From Calditrichota bacterium (GTDB lineage: Bacteria; Zhuqueibacterota; Zhuqueibacteria; Thermofontimicrobiales; Thermofontimicrobiaceae): a stretch of DNA of 34,115 nucleotides. Position 1 is the stretch's first letter. The number at the start of each line of letters is the position of its first letter. Positions 26,355 through 33,885 of the stretch are shown piece after piece. The position numbers and the translations under genes were made by a program. The notes below the pieces were generated by a model. It saw only the letters and a program-made list of their open reading frames with translations. It ran no database searches and had not been told where the DNA came from. The stretch covers positions 1 to 34,115 of the forward strand of contig JAADFU010000049.1 of NCBI GenBank assembly GCA_013152715.1, in the 5' to 3' direction.

Positions 26355-27232
26355 CTAAATCCGCCAACACATACACCGTTCTGCAATTGATTCAACTCAT
26401 GTCCGATTTTTTGCAGGAGAAAGGAATTGAAAATCCGCGTCTCAATGCGGAGCTTCTGGCGGGAAAGGTGTTGGAATTGGATCGCGTGCAGCTCTATTTG
26501 AATTTTGAAAGACCTGTTTCCCCTGCGGAACTTGACCGGCTGCGCGAATTGCTGAAGCGGCGCGTAGATCACGAGCCACTGCAATATTTGCTGGGTGAAA
26601 CTGAATTTTTTTCGCTTCAGTTCAAGGTCACGCCGAAAACATTGATTCCACGGCCCGAAACGGAAATTTTGGTGGAATTTATCATTGAAAATTATGCGAA
26701 ATTTTTTCCTGATGTCGATGAAATAAAAATTTTGGACATCGGCAGCGGCAGCGGCAACATCGCTGTGGCGTTGGCAAAAAATATTCCGCCTGCGAAAATT
26801 ACCGCGATTGATGTGGATGAAGAAGCGCTTGCTGTCGCCAGAGAGAATGCGGCAAGGAATGAAGTCGACGATAAAATTCAATTTATCAGACAGGATATTT
26901 TTTCTCCGCTGCCCGAAAATTTTTGGAAATTTCACGTCGTTGTCGGTAATTTACCGTACATCAGCAAAGCGGAAATGAAAACTTTGCCGCGCGAGGTCAG
27001 AGATTTTGAGCCGCGCGTTGCTCTGTTCGGCGGCGATGACGGACTGGATTGTTACCGACGCTTGCAAGAAATATTGGATAAAATTCTTCTGCCCGACGGG
27101 CTACTGATTTTGGAAATTGGCGTCTCGCAGGGAGACGCTGTGTTGCAAATTTTTTCAAAAAACAAACAATTCAGGCAAAAAGAGATCGTGCCTGATTTAA
27201 ATGGCTTGCCGCGCATGTTTTGGGCGAAATGA
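26351..27232 (+). CDS. prmC: Release factor glutamine methyltransferase PrmC/HemK
   Basis: 293 aa, the normal length. The N-terminal helical domain includes [24 protein letters not shown]. The SAM motif is [17 protein letters not shown] and the substrate signature [16 protein letters not shown] appears as [10 protein letters not shown]. The catalytic NPPY motif reads NLPYIS here, a P-to-L change at the second position. The enzyme methylates the glutamine of the GGQ loop in RF1 and RF2 with S-adenosylmethionine, which raises release efficiency. ATG overlaps the prfA stop by four bases (26351-26354), so coupling is direct. NLPY is known in related methyltransferases, so the enzyme may well be active, but this is worth a check. 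Confidence 0.92.
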   Translation: MTKSANTYTVLQLIQLMSDFLQEKGIENPRLNAELLAGKVLELDRVQLYLNFERPVSPAELDRLRELLKRRVDHEPLQYLLGETEFFSLQFKVTPKTLIPRPETEILVEFIIENYAKFFPDVDEIKILDIGSGSGNIAVALAKNIPPAKITAIDVDEEALAVARENAARNEVDDKIQFIRQDIFSPLPENFWKFHVVVGNLPYISKAEMKTLPREVRDFEPRVALFGGDDGLDCYRRLQEILDKILLPDGLLILEIGVSQGDAVLQIFSKNKQFRQKEIVPDLNGLPRMFWAK

Positions 27233-27278
27233 GGATGAAATAAATCAGATTTGAATAAAAAGTAAAAGGAGCGTGAAA

Positions 27279-28649
27279 ATGAATTCGAATATATTTCGAC
27301 AATACGACGTCAGGGGTATTGCTGACACCGAGTTGACCGATGAAAATATCGAATTAATCGGCAAGGCTTATGGCACGTATTTGGGCAAAAAAGGACTGAA
27401 GAAATTTTCCGTGGGCAGAGATGTGCGGCTTTCTTCTTCGAGAATTCAGCAGGCGTTTATTCGCGGGCTGATGTCCACGGGCGCGCACGTCATCGACATC
27501 GGCGTGGTGCCGACGCCAGTGCTCTATTTTTCCATTGTTCATCTCAATATTGACGGCGGTGTCATGATTACCGGCAGCCACAATCCCATCGAATTTAACG
27601 GTCTAAAACTGTGCGAAGGCATTGCCGCAATCTACGGCGAGGAGATTCAAAAATTGCGCGCGCTCATTGACAAGAATGAATTTTTGACAGGCGCAGGATC
27701 GGTCGAAACAGTCGATGTGGTGCCGGACTACAAAGATATGATTAAATCAAAAATTCAATTGAAAAAGCCGCTGAAAATAGTGATTGACGCCGGCAACGGG
27801 ACTGCGGGAGTGATCGCCCCGGAAATCTGGCGGGATCTGGGATGCGAAGTGATTTGTCTTTACTGTGAGCCGGACGGCAATTTCCCCAACCATTTGCCTG
27901 ATCCCACTGTACCCAAGTATGTGGTTGATTTACAAAAAGCGGTTCTGGACAACGGCGCCGACATGGGTATCGGCTACGACGGCGACGCCGACAGAATTGG
28001 CGCTATCGACGACAAAGGCCGCATCATTTACGCTGACAGACTTATTGCGCTGTTTAGCCGTGATGTTTTGCGGCGCAACCCGGGAGGAACGATCGTCTTT
28101 GATGTGAAATGTTCTCAGGCCTTGCCGGAATACATCACAAAATTCGGCGGCAAGCCACTGATGTGGAAAACGGGGCATTCGCTGTTAAAGGCGAAAATGA
28201 AAGAGGAAAATGCTCCCTTTGCCGGCGAAATGTCGGGCCACATCTTTTTTGCCGACGATTTTTTCGGATACGATGACGCAATTTACGCATCCGGCAGATT
28301 GATGGAGATGGTCGCTGCCGGCGATAAAAAATTATCTCAATTGGCGGATGAAATCCCTGCTTTCGTGAGCACCCCGGAAATCCGCATCGAGTGCGCGGAT
28401 GAAAAAAAATTTGATATCGTTGCAGACCTGGTGAAATCATTCAAAGAAAAATATGAAGTCATTGACATTGACGGCGCACGCGTGCAATTTGGCGACGGCT
28501 GGGGTCTGGTGCGAGCGTCAAACACGCAGCCGGTTTTAGTGCTACGATTTGAAGCGAAAACCGAGGAAAAACTGGCAGAAATCAAGCGAATTTTCAAAAC
28601 CAAACTGCACGAATATCCGGCGATAAAGTTTACGGATGACGAATTTTAA
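27279..28649 (+). CDS. Phosphomannomutase/phosphoglucomutase (alpha-D-phosphohexomutase)
   Basis: 456 aa from ATG 27279. AAGGAG (27266-27271) is 7 nt upstream. The frame opens at a GTG at 27273, but that is too close to the ribosome binding site. The phosphoserine loop is TGSHNP with Ser100 (variant of TASHNP), the magnesium loop DGDADR is at 234-239, and the sugar-binding motif GEMSGH is at 316-321. The C-terminal phosphate-binding loop is RASNTQPVLVLRFEA. These are the hallmarks of bifunctional PMM/PGM enzymes such as AlgC, which convert mannose or glucose 6-phosphate to the 1-phosphate in the cytosol. The product can feed the nucleotidyltransferase of the glycan genes at 6535-8914. Confidence 0.92.
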   Translation: MNSNIFRQYDVRGIADTELTDENIELIGKAYGTYLGKKGLKKFSVGRDVRLSSSRIQQAFIRGLMSTGAHVIDIGVVPTPVLYFSIVHLNIDGGVMITGSHNPIEFNGLKLCEGIAAIYGEEIQKLRALIDKNEFLTGAGSVETVDVVPDYKDMIKSKIQLKKPLKIVIDAGNGTAGVIAPEIWRDLGCEVICLYCEPDGNFPNHLPDPTVPKYVVDLQKAVLDNGADMGIGYDGDADRIGAIDDKGRIIYADRLIALFSRDVLRRNPGGTIVFDVKCSQALPEYITKFGGKPLMWKTGHSLLKAKMKEENAPFAGEMSGHIFFADDFFGYDDAIYASGRLMEMVAAGDKKLSQLADEIPAFVSTPEIRIECADEKKFDIVADLVKSFKEKYEVIDIDGARVQFGDGWGLVRASNTQPVLVLRFEAKTEEKLAEIKRIFKTKLHEYPAIKFTDDEF

Positions 28650-28670
28650 AAATAAACGGAGGGACTGAAA

Positions 28671-28799
28671 ATGAGAAAAAGAAAGGCTAAAAAAATTCTG
28701 AGAAGCAAAGAAAGGCTGAATTATTCGCCGAAACAGCTCGAAGCGGCAGAGAAAAAAGTGGGATTGAAAAAGAAGGATCAGGCGAGCGAAGTAAAATAA
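28671..28799 (+). CDS. Small basic protein, 42 aa, unknown function
   Basis: A short frame starts at ATG 28671, 8 nt after a strong GGAGG at 28658-28662, and ends at TAA 28797-28799. The product is MRKRKAKKILRSKERLNYSP followed by a charged helix rich in K and E ending ASEVK. About 15 of 42 residues are lysine or arginine, so it could bind RNA, DNA or ribosomes. There is no signal peptide or transmembrane segment. It lies 21 nt after the phosphohexomutase and directly before a bidirectional terminator, so it is probably the last gene of that transcript. I do not recognise the family. Confidence 0.7.
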   Translation: MRKRKAKKILRSKERLNYSPKQLEAAEKKVGLKKKDQASEVK

Positions 28800-28820
28800 A
28801 ATAGTCGAGTTGAGTCATAA

Positions 28821-28861
28821 AAAAAATTCCGAAGAAAGCACCCATCTTCGGAATTTTTTTT
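28821..28861. terminator. Bidirectional Rho-independent terminator
   Basis: AAAAAATTCCGAAGA at 28821-28835 and TCTTCGGAATTTTTT at 28845-28859 form a perfect 15-bp stem with a 9-nt loop, flanked by T-runs on both strands. It serves the plus-strand 42-aa gene and the minus-strand HEAT gene, which converge here. Confidence 0.93.
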
Positions 28862-28862
28862 G

Positions 28863-30005
28863 TCAATTTTGCATGGAATGGAAAATATCAATCATGAACT
28901 CTAATCTTTTTTCTTCTTCGGTCTGCCCTATCCAGTAAATTGCAGTTTCGCGCAAGTCTGCGTCCGGATTTTCCACGGCGATCTTCCGCAAAATCGCTTT
29001 GCCGACGTCGTTCGGGAGTTGACTAATGGCAAAGATGGCATGTTCTTTAATCGCTCTGTTTTTGCCGTTCGTTACAATTGACACAAGCGTGCGAATGGAA
29101 TTTTTGTCGCCAATTTGACCCAACCAGAAAATTGCTCGTTTGCGGACATCGGCGCTTTGATTTTTCAAGGCAAGCTTGCGCAATATGCGCCGCGCGCCGG
29201 GATATTGATTTTGCGCCAGCGATTGAATGGCTGCGCTGCGGAGTTTTTCGGAAACGGTTTTCGCGCTGATCAAAGCTAACAAGCGAACGCAACGCCTGTC
29301 CGGATAGTTTCCCAAGCCGGAAATGGCAGCCATTTTGACTTCGTCGGAAAATTTATTTTTCAAAATATTCCTGGCGAAGGGGAAAAATTCTTCGGGCAAA
29401 TTATGATACGATAAAGCGTTCACTAATTGCCGCTGCCATTGACAATGCGTCTCCGTCCGAAAAATATTTTTTAAATAAGAAAAGCTGCGGGACGCGCTCA
29501 CTGTTCCCAACCAAAATATAGGGATGTCTTGATCATCAAACTCGGCATGCGGCGACATCGGTTCAATTTCTAAAAATCGCGGCCTGCCGGATTGGAGAAA
29601 AAATTTTATGACGATCAGACAGTCGTCTGCGCACCATTGATCGATTTGTGTTTTGCCAAGACATTCTTTATTAAAAGGGACGCCGATTTGTCGATTATCA
29701 GAATTAACTAATTGACGTTCATCTTCATTCATTAAGATGTCACCGAGACGCGGAAATTTACTTGCGCCTTCGAATGGCGGGATGATTTTCGACGGCGGAG
29801 AAATACCTTTGTCAATGCGGTAAATAATCCAAATGTACGGGTATTTTTTGTGACAAATGGAAAATCTGAACGTTTGGGTCAGTTTGTCGCCAAGAAGAAT
29901 TTCTTTTTGCGCGAGATCAGTGTAAATCGTGGCTGCGGAAACATGCATGCTGTGCAAACATAGAACAAGAATCCACAGGATGACGAATAAACGGAATAGT
30001 TTCAT
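28863..30005 (-). CDS. HEAT-repeat protein with signal peptide
   Basis: 380 aa. The signal peptide MKLFRLFVILWILVLCLHSM ends at about residue 24 (HVSAA), so the protein is exported. Residues 25-190 are without recognised family. From about residue 190 to the end there is a series of helical HEAT/PBS-lyase-like repeats (DEVKMAAISGLGNYPDRRCV, LRSAAIQSLAQNQYPGARRI, VRKRAIFWLGQIGDKNSIRT, IKEHAIFAISQLPNDVGKAI, LRETAIYWIGQTEEEKRLEF). Such arrays bind proteins. It is the last gene of a minus-strand cassette, 94 nt after the anti-sigma-like gene. No clear Shine-Dalgarno precedes its ATG. The same pairing of zf-HC2 and HEAT-repeat genes occurs in several FCB-type and acidobacterial genomes, as I recall. 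A periplasmic or cell-surface sensory or scaffold role is inferred. Confidence 0.8.
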   Translation of the reverse strand: MKLFRLFVILWILVLCLHSMHVSAATIYTDLAQKEILLGDKLTQTFRFSICHKKYPYIWIIYRIDKGISPPSKIIPPFEGASKFPRLGDILMNEDERQLVNSDNRQIGVPFNKECLGKTQIDQWCADDCLIVIKFFLQSGRPRFLEIEPMSPHAEFDDQDIPIFWLGTVSASRSFSYLKNIFRTETHCQWQRQLVNALSYHNLPEEFFPFARNILKNKFSDEVKMAAISGLGNYPDRRCVRLLALISAKTVSEKLRSAAIQSLAQNQYPGARRILRKLALKNQSADVRKRAIFWLGQIGDKNSIRTLVSIVTNGKNRAIKEHAIFAISQLPNDVGKAILRKIAVENPDADLRETAIYWIGQTEEEKRLEFMIDIFHSMQN

Positions 30006-30099
30006 GGCGTCAATGGTTGTAGTTTCAATTTGCCATCAGGTTTTTGGTTTGGATCGCAATATTGACAATTTTATCTGGTGCGACGGCGGAGGCGAACGA

Positions 30100-30687
30100 T
30101 CAGTCTTGAAGATAGACTGTAATTATTTGGCGCTCGAAATTGGCCACGTCAAACTTTCCGAGATTTACTTTCCCGGTCCCATCGCTAAAAAACTGCTCTC
30201 CCTCGGACGAAATTTGTAGGCGAATGTTTCGATACAACCGCTCATGGGGAGAAAGCAAATACAGAGTCGATTCTCCCGTTGCGCGTGATTTCACCGCACG
30301 CAGGAAAATTTCCCCGCGATTCAGCGTAACATTTTGAAAATTACTGTTTGCTTGCGCATTTGAAGAAACAACGACCTGCGCGAAATAATCCAGCGATTTG
30401 TGGCCGTTCAACGGCTCCACCGGTTTCAACAGGACGCCAGTTATCTCAGCGTCAGCGTCGCCAATGGAATTGAGTAAATCAAAAATGGTTGATGACAATG
30501 GTGTCGCGGCTTCATCGTTGAAAATAGTATAAAAACGAGACAACTCGTTGAAGATAATGCGGCAGGGCGCACATTGTTGCAAGTGATTGGCAACTCTATT
30601 CTGTTCCGCATCTTCAATGACCTGATTCGTCATGAGCGATTCGATAATATCCGCTTCAGGGCATGAATGTTGTTTTTTTTCTTTCAT
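30100..30687 (-). CDS. zf-HC2 anti-sigma-factor-like protein
   Basis: 195 aa. The N-terminal zinc motif of anti-sigma factors is present: Cys9 (SCPEAD), then His35, Cys39 and Cys42 in NHLQQCAPC, an HxxxCxxC. In the ZAS family this domain wraps around an ECF sigma factor and keeps it inactive. No transmembrane segment follows; residues 60-195 look soluble and beta-rich. That makes it a cytosolic regulator and not a classical membrane anti-sigma. The ATG at 30687 has no Shine-Dalgarno: the bases before it are pyrimidine-rich (GCCTCCT) and a hairpin GTGG-GAC/GTCCAC lies just upstream, so translation may be regulated or leaderless. It lies 204 nt after the unrecognised helical protein and before the HEAT gene. 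Confidence 0.78.
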   Translation of the reverse strand: MKEKKQHSCPEADIIESLMTNQVIEDAEQNRVANHLQQCAPCRIIFNELSRFYTIFNDEAATPLSSTIFDLLNSIGDADAEITGVLLKPVEPLNGHKSLDYFAQVVVSSNAQANSNFQNVTLNRGEIFLRAVKSRATGESTLYLLSPHERLYRNIRLQISSEGEQFFSDGTGKVNLGKFDVANFERQIITVYLQD

Positions 30688-30721
30688 AGGAGGCTGTCTT
30701 GGTGGACTTTACGTCCCACTT

Positions 30722-30822
30722 TTCAAAAAAGGACTTATGCACGCTGCCTGCGCCGGATGCATTGGTGCAAATCAAAACGGATGTTTGTCCTTCTGAAATG
30801 CATAAGTCCGTTGCTTTTGAAT
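30722..30822. repeat. Imperfect inverted repeat with 11-bp perfect core (miniature element or attenuator)
   Basis: GGACTTATGCA at 30731-30741 and TGCATAAGTCC at 30799-30809 are perfect reverse complements, 57 nt apart. Outside them the flanks also match (TTCAAAA on the left, TTTTGAA on the right). Read on the minus strand, the second arm is followed by six T, so it also resembles a terminator or attenuator for the upstream minus-strand gene. The loop has further small palindromes (GGA-CAAACA-TCC and TGCA-CCAA-TGCA). It could be a miniature inverted-repeat element or a cis-regulatory RNA between the two genes. Confidence 0.6.
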
Positions 30823-30891
30823 TTGTAAGGCTATTATTTAGCTGTCTTTTTGTTATTTTATATACAAACAAGCCTCCAATTTTACGGAAAA

Positions 30892-31989
30892 TTATAACAA
30901 TTCACTCAATTTTTTCCGCAATGATTTCTTCGTGAGTTTGATCAAATACTCGAAAATAGAGCGTTCCTTTTGTCGATAGGTCCTTTGCGTCAAAGCGGGC
31001 AAATATCTTTTCAAATACTGATAGTTGGAATCCGTGGCTTTGTCGCGAGTCAACTCGTAAACAAAATCGCTGATGGCACGGCAGTAAATATCAGCTTTCT
31101 GCGGAGAAATTTTGTTCTTTAGCAGATATTGGGAGTGAATTTTTTGATGAATTGTTCGGATTACATGGCGGTTGACTTTGTCAATTTCTTTACTCTGAAT
31201 ATCGTCAAGGGGTGTGGATCGATCCACGTCGTTGGAAAGTTGTTCGTAGGCGTGTTGAAAAGTCACTTCGCGGATAATACTTGCAATAAGATCGACGGCT
31301 AAATAATTATGATATTGCGGCAGGCTGACGACGATATTCATAATTTTGTCCAGCATAGCAGAAACCGAATCAGACGGCTGATATTTTTCCAGAAAAAAAT
31401 GAAATAATTCCCTTTCCGGAATCGTCTTTTTCTTCAAATCTTTGGGCAATGGCACGGATAAAGTCGTATCGCTCATTTCAAATTCGCTTGTCTGACAATT
31501 ATCAAACCGAGGGTTAAGATAGACAAATTCCCGTCCCATTTCTCGAATCGATGAAAATTTTTGAGAATTCCGAATAGCAACTTTGATGTTGCGAATTATT
31601 TTGGCACCTTCCGGATCGCGCTCTTTAAAAATTCGCGACAATTCCTGTTTGGTCTTTTTGACGATCAGACGACGGAGCATGTTGGAGAGCTGACCTTGCG
31701 CCGGAGGTTCCGGACTATTGATAATTTGTCCAAAATATCGCGTCAATTGAACGAATTCACCGCTTTCATTCCGCATGAATAAACTGGCGATACAATCAAT
31801 TGCCACGTTCTCAAGCTCATTGCTGCTTTCCTGATTTCTCGGGCGAATGTTTCTGCCATTGATTTCCAGGTATTTTAAATAACTGATTGCAATTTTCTGG
31901 GAAATGTTGATGAATTCTGTCAATTGCATCGGGCTGTACGTACCGTCGCAAATGGTCTTTATGAGAGGAAATAATTTCACAAGCTCCAT
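30892..31989 (-). CDS. Unrecognised all-helical 365-aa protein in the sigma-factor position
   Basis: 365 aa from ATG (31989 on the minus strand). A GTG at 31995 adds two residues and is less likely. I do not recognise the family. The sequence is almost entirely predicted helix, with no signal peptide or transmembrane segment, many charged residues and a basic end (KLTKKSLRKKLSELL). Segments such as ENVAIDCIASLF, LRRLIVKKTKQELSRIFKE and GAKIIRNIKVAIRNS look like helical packing domains. No sigma region 2 or 4 signature is certain. It is the first gene of a minus-strand set: this gene, a zf-HC2 anti-sigma-like gene, then a HEAT-repeat gene. That is the usual slot for a sigma factor, so a divergent sigma or transcription-associated protein is inferred. 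Confidence 0.65.
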   Translation of the reverse strand: MELVKLFPLIKTICDGTYSPMQLTEFINISQKIAISYLKYLEINGRNIRPRNQESSNELENVAIDCIASLFMRNESGEFVQLTRYFGQIINSPEPPAQGQLSNMLRRLIVKKTKQELSRIFKERDPEGAKIIRNIKVAIRNSQKFSSIREMGREFVYLNPRFDNCQTSEFEMSDTTLSVPLPKDLKKKTIPERELFHFFLEKYQPSDSVSAMLDKIMNIVVSLPQYHNYLAVDLIASIIREVTFQHAYEQLSNDVDRSTPLDDIQSKEIDKVNRHVIRTIHQKIHSQYLLKNKISPQKADIYCRAISDFVYELTRDKATDSNYQYLKRYLPALTQRTYRQKERSIFEYLIKLTKKSLRKKLSELL

Positions 31990-32138
31990 GCCCACATCTT
32001 TTCAGTAAAAGTTATAAAATTATTTGGATCAATTATTAGTCGCTATGTTTGCAATTATTATACCATTAAAACTAATGAGGTTATGATATTACAGACAGGA
32101 TAACTGCCCAAAAAACAAGGAATAAAAAATAGCATTTG

Positions 32139-32161
32139 ACATAATAAAATAATTATTATGT
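32139..32161. repeat. Perfect inverted repeat ACATAATAA-N5-TTATTATGT (possible operator)
   Basis: Nine-base arms at 32139-32147 and 32153-32161 with a five-base spacer. A second inverted repeat, TGATAC-N4-GTATCA at 32169-32184, follows after 7 nt. Both lie about 150-195 nt upstream of the minus-strand gene starting at 31989, a suitable place for a dimeric regulator. The AT-richness lowers the significance of the first. Confidence 0.4.
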
Positions 32162-32376
32162 TCATACGTGATACAAATGTATCAGCATCGAACAATTCAC
32201 CGGGCGGTTATAGTTGGCTTGCCGCGTTGTGTGTGGCGCGGTTAATGGCGTTATCTCTCGCGAGTCAGCAGGATTCACCGTCAAATTTAAAAAAAAGAGA
32301 GAGCAGATAATTCGCAGGTCTTATTTTAAATATTTATAATGCAAAATTTGTGCCTTTTTCGGAATATTTTGGAGGC

Positions 32377-32413
32377 ATAAAAAAAGCTGACCACAGAAAA
32401 GCTGCGATCAGCT
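32377..32413 (-). terminator. Rho-independent terminator of the response regulator gene
   Basis: On the minus strand AGCTGATC (32413-32406) pairs with GGTCAGCT (32392-32385), 8 bp with one GU. The loop is 13 nt and a T-run (the plus-strand A-run at 32379-32385) follows. It lies 28 nt beyond the stop codon. Confidence 0.85.
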
Positions 32414-32440
32414 ATCATTCAAAGAGAGCTTGCCGTTGGG

Positions 32441-33814
32441 CTATTTATTTATCGGCAAACCATATTTTTTTGCTTTGCGGTAGATCGTGGCGCGACCTAT
32501 TCCAAGTTTTTTTGCGGTTTTTGAAATATTGCCTTCGTTTTCCAGCAGTGCCTGGCGTAGCGCCTGTTCCTCCAATTTTTCTATCCAAGTGGCAAGCGTT
32601 TCGTCGGATTCATAAATTTTTCTTTCACCGATGGAACGAACCGCAGTCGGTAAATCTTTGGTCGCGATCTCATTAGTGCTTGCCAGCACTACGGCGCGCT
32701 CGATAGCATTTTCCAGTTCGCGAACATTGCCGGGCCAATTGTACGCCATGAGCAGCTCCAGAGCCTCAGGCGAAACACCCACAATTTCTTTTTCCTCCTG
32801 CTGAGAATATTTCCGAATAAAGTGAGCGGCAAGCAGAGGAATGTCTTCTTTTCTGTCGCGCAACGGAGGTATCCTTATGCGAAATACATTCAGCCGGTAA
32901 AACAAATCTTCTCTGAATTCATTTTTCTTAATTGCCTCTTCCAAGTTGGTGTTGGTAGCAGAGATAACCCGGACATCGACATCGATGAGATCATTGCCAC
33001 CGACACGTTCAAATTTTTTTTCTTGCAGCACACGCAGAACTTTTGCCTGTGTCGCCGGAGACATGAGCCCGATTTCGTCAAGAAAAAGCGTGCCATTATT
33101 CGCCTGTTCGAATTTGCCGATGCGGCGGGTCATGGCGCCGGTGAAGGAACCTTTTTCATGCCCAAAAAGCTCGCTCTCTAACAGCGTTTCCGGAAGTGCC
33201 GAACAGTTTACTGCCACAAAAGGTTTGTTGGCACGAACCTTGTCGTGATAATGAATGGCGCGCGCAACAAGTTCTTTCCCCGTTCCGCTTTCTCCCAAAA
33301 CGAGAACCGTGACTTTGCTGTTGATCACTTTTTCCATGGATTTAAAAACCTCTTTCATGGCGCCGCTTTGCCCGATGATGTTTTCAAATTCGTAGTTCTG
33401 TCTCAATTCATTGATCTCATTTTGCAGCGAGCTGATCATAAGGGCGTTTCTTACGGTGACTATTAATCTGTTTCTATCCTCGAACGGTTTTTCAATATAA
33501 TCGTAGGCGCCAAATTTCATTGATTGGACAGCTTTTTCGAGGGATCCCAATCCGGAAATCATAATGACCGGAATTCGAGGATCATACTCCTTGATTCGGC
33601 GCAGTGTTTCAATTCCGTCGATGCCGGGCATTTGGATGTCCAATAAAATCAAATCAGGAATTTGCTCACTGATATATTTCAGACAAGCTTCACCGTTTGT
33701 GACCGAGGAAAAGTCATATTTTTTTTCCGGCTTCAAATATCCTTCGATGAGTTTTGCAATATGTTTTTCATCATCGACGATCAAGATTTGATATAAACTT
33801 TTATGCTCTGCCAC
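32441..33814 (-). CDS. Sigma-54-dependent response regulator (NtrC/AtoC family)
   Basis: 457 aa with the full three-domain layout. Receiver domain (about 8-122): acidic pocket Asp14/Asp15, phosphorylation site Asp59 in LLDIQMPG, and Lys in YIEKPF. AAA+ domain (about 142-365): Walker A GESGTGKE, the sigma-54 contact loop GSFTGA (usual GAFTGA, an accepted variant), Walker [10 protein letters not shown], and [17 protein letters not shown]-terminal Fis-type helix-turn-helix: [25 protein letters not shown]. It activates sigma-54 promoters when phosphorylated by a histidine kinase. No kinase gene lies in the window. The start is GTG 33814 with AGGAG 8 nt upstream. It has its own promoter and terminator, so it is a single-gene transcript. 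Its target genes are unknown. Confidence 0.95.
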   Translation of the reverse strand: MAEHKSLYQILIVDDEKHIAKLIEGYLKPEKKYDFSSVTNGEACLKYISEQIPDLILLDIQMPGIDGIETLRRIKEYDPRIPVIMISGLGSLEKAVQSMKFGAYDYIEKPFEDRNRLIVTVRNALMISSLQNEINELRQNYEFENIIGQSGAMKEVFKSMEKVINSKVTVLVLGESGTGKELVARAIHYHDKVRANKPFVAVNCSALPETLLESELFGHEKGSFTGAMTRRIGKFEQANNGTLFLDEIGLMSPATQAKVLRVLQEKKFERVGGNDLIDVDVRVISATNTNLEEAIKKNEFREDLFYRLNVFRIRIPPLRDRKEDIPLLAAHFIRKYSQQEEKEIVGVSPEALELLMAYNWPGNVRELENAIERAVVLASTNEIATKDLPTAVRSIGERKIYESDETLATWIEKLEEQALRQALLENEGNISKTAKKLGIGRATIYRKAKKYGLPINK

Positions 33815-33856
33815 TTTATGCGCTCCTAAAGTTAGTTTGCGTTGTTCTCATTCTTA

Positions 33857-33885
33857 ATAATAACAAAATTATTTCAAATTTTCAA
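33857..33885 (-). promoter_or_regulatory. Sigma-70-type promoter for the response regulator gene
   Basis: On the minus strand TTGAAA (33885-33880), a 17-nt spacer and TATTAT (33862-33857). Each box matches five of six. It would start near 33850, about 36 nt before the GTG at 33814. Confidence 0.65.

Larger units (their letters stand above)
31990..32440. other. Intergenic region between the response regulator and the helical-protein gene
   Basis: 451 nt with no supported gene. It contains the terminator of the response regulator gene (32377-32413, minus), two inverted repeats (32139-32161 and 32169-32184), and a GC-richer patch at about 32200-32280. A 50-codon plus-strand reading frame (32158-32310) lacks a ribosome binding site. 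I could not find a convincing minus-strand promoter for the downstream helical-protein gene. Confidence 0.5.

Noticed and set aside
30688-30720. c-di-GMP-I (GEMM) riboswitch suggested by GGGACGTAAAGTCC
   Set aside because: The GGCAAACC segment, the GNRA-bearing hairpin and the closing P1 stem are absent. The motif makes a simple hairpin right before the start codon.
30699-30935. Plus-strand frame with AGGAGG in front and a hydrophobic segment (LLFSCLFVILY)
   Set aside because: It runs antisense through the inverted repeat and into the end of a minus-strand gene. The AGGAGG is the complement of the CCTCCT before the anti-sigma-like ATG. Nothing in the product supports it.
32200-32280. tRNA-like or structured GC-rich patch
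   Set aside because: No T-arm consensus, no acceptor stem and no anticodon arm could be placed.
32158-32310. Plus-strand 50-codon reading frame between the response regulator and the helical-protein gene
   Set aside because: No Shine-Dalgarno near its ATG, the ATG is within an AT-rich inverted repeat, and the product has no recognisable feature.
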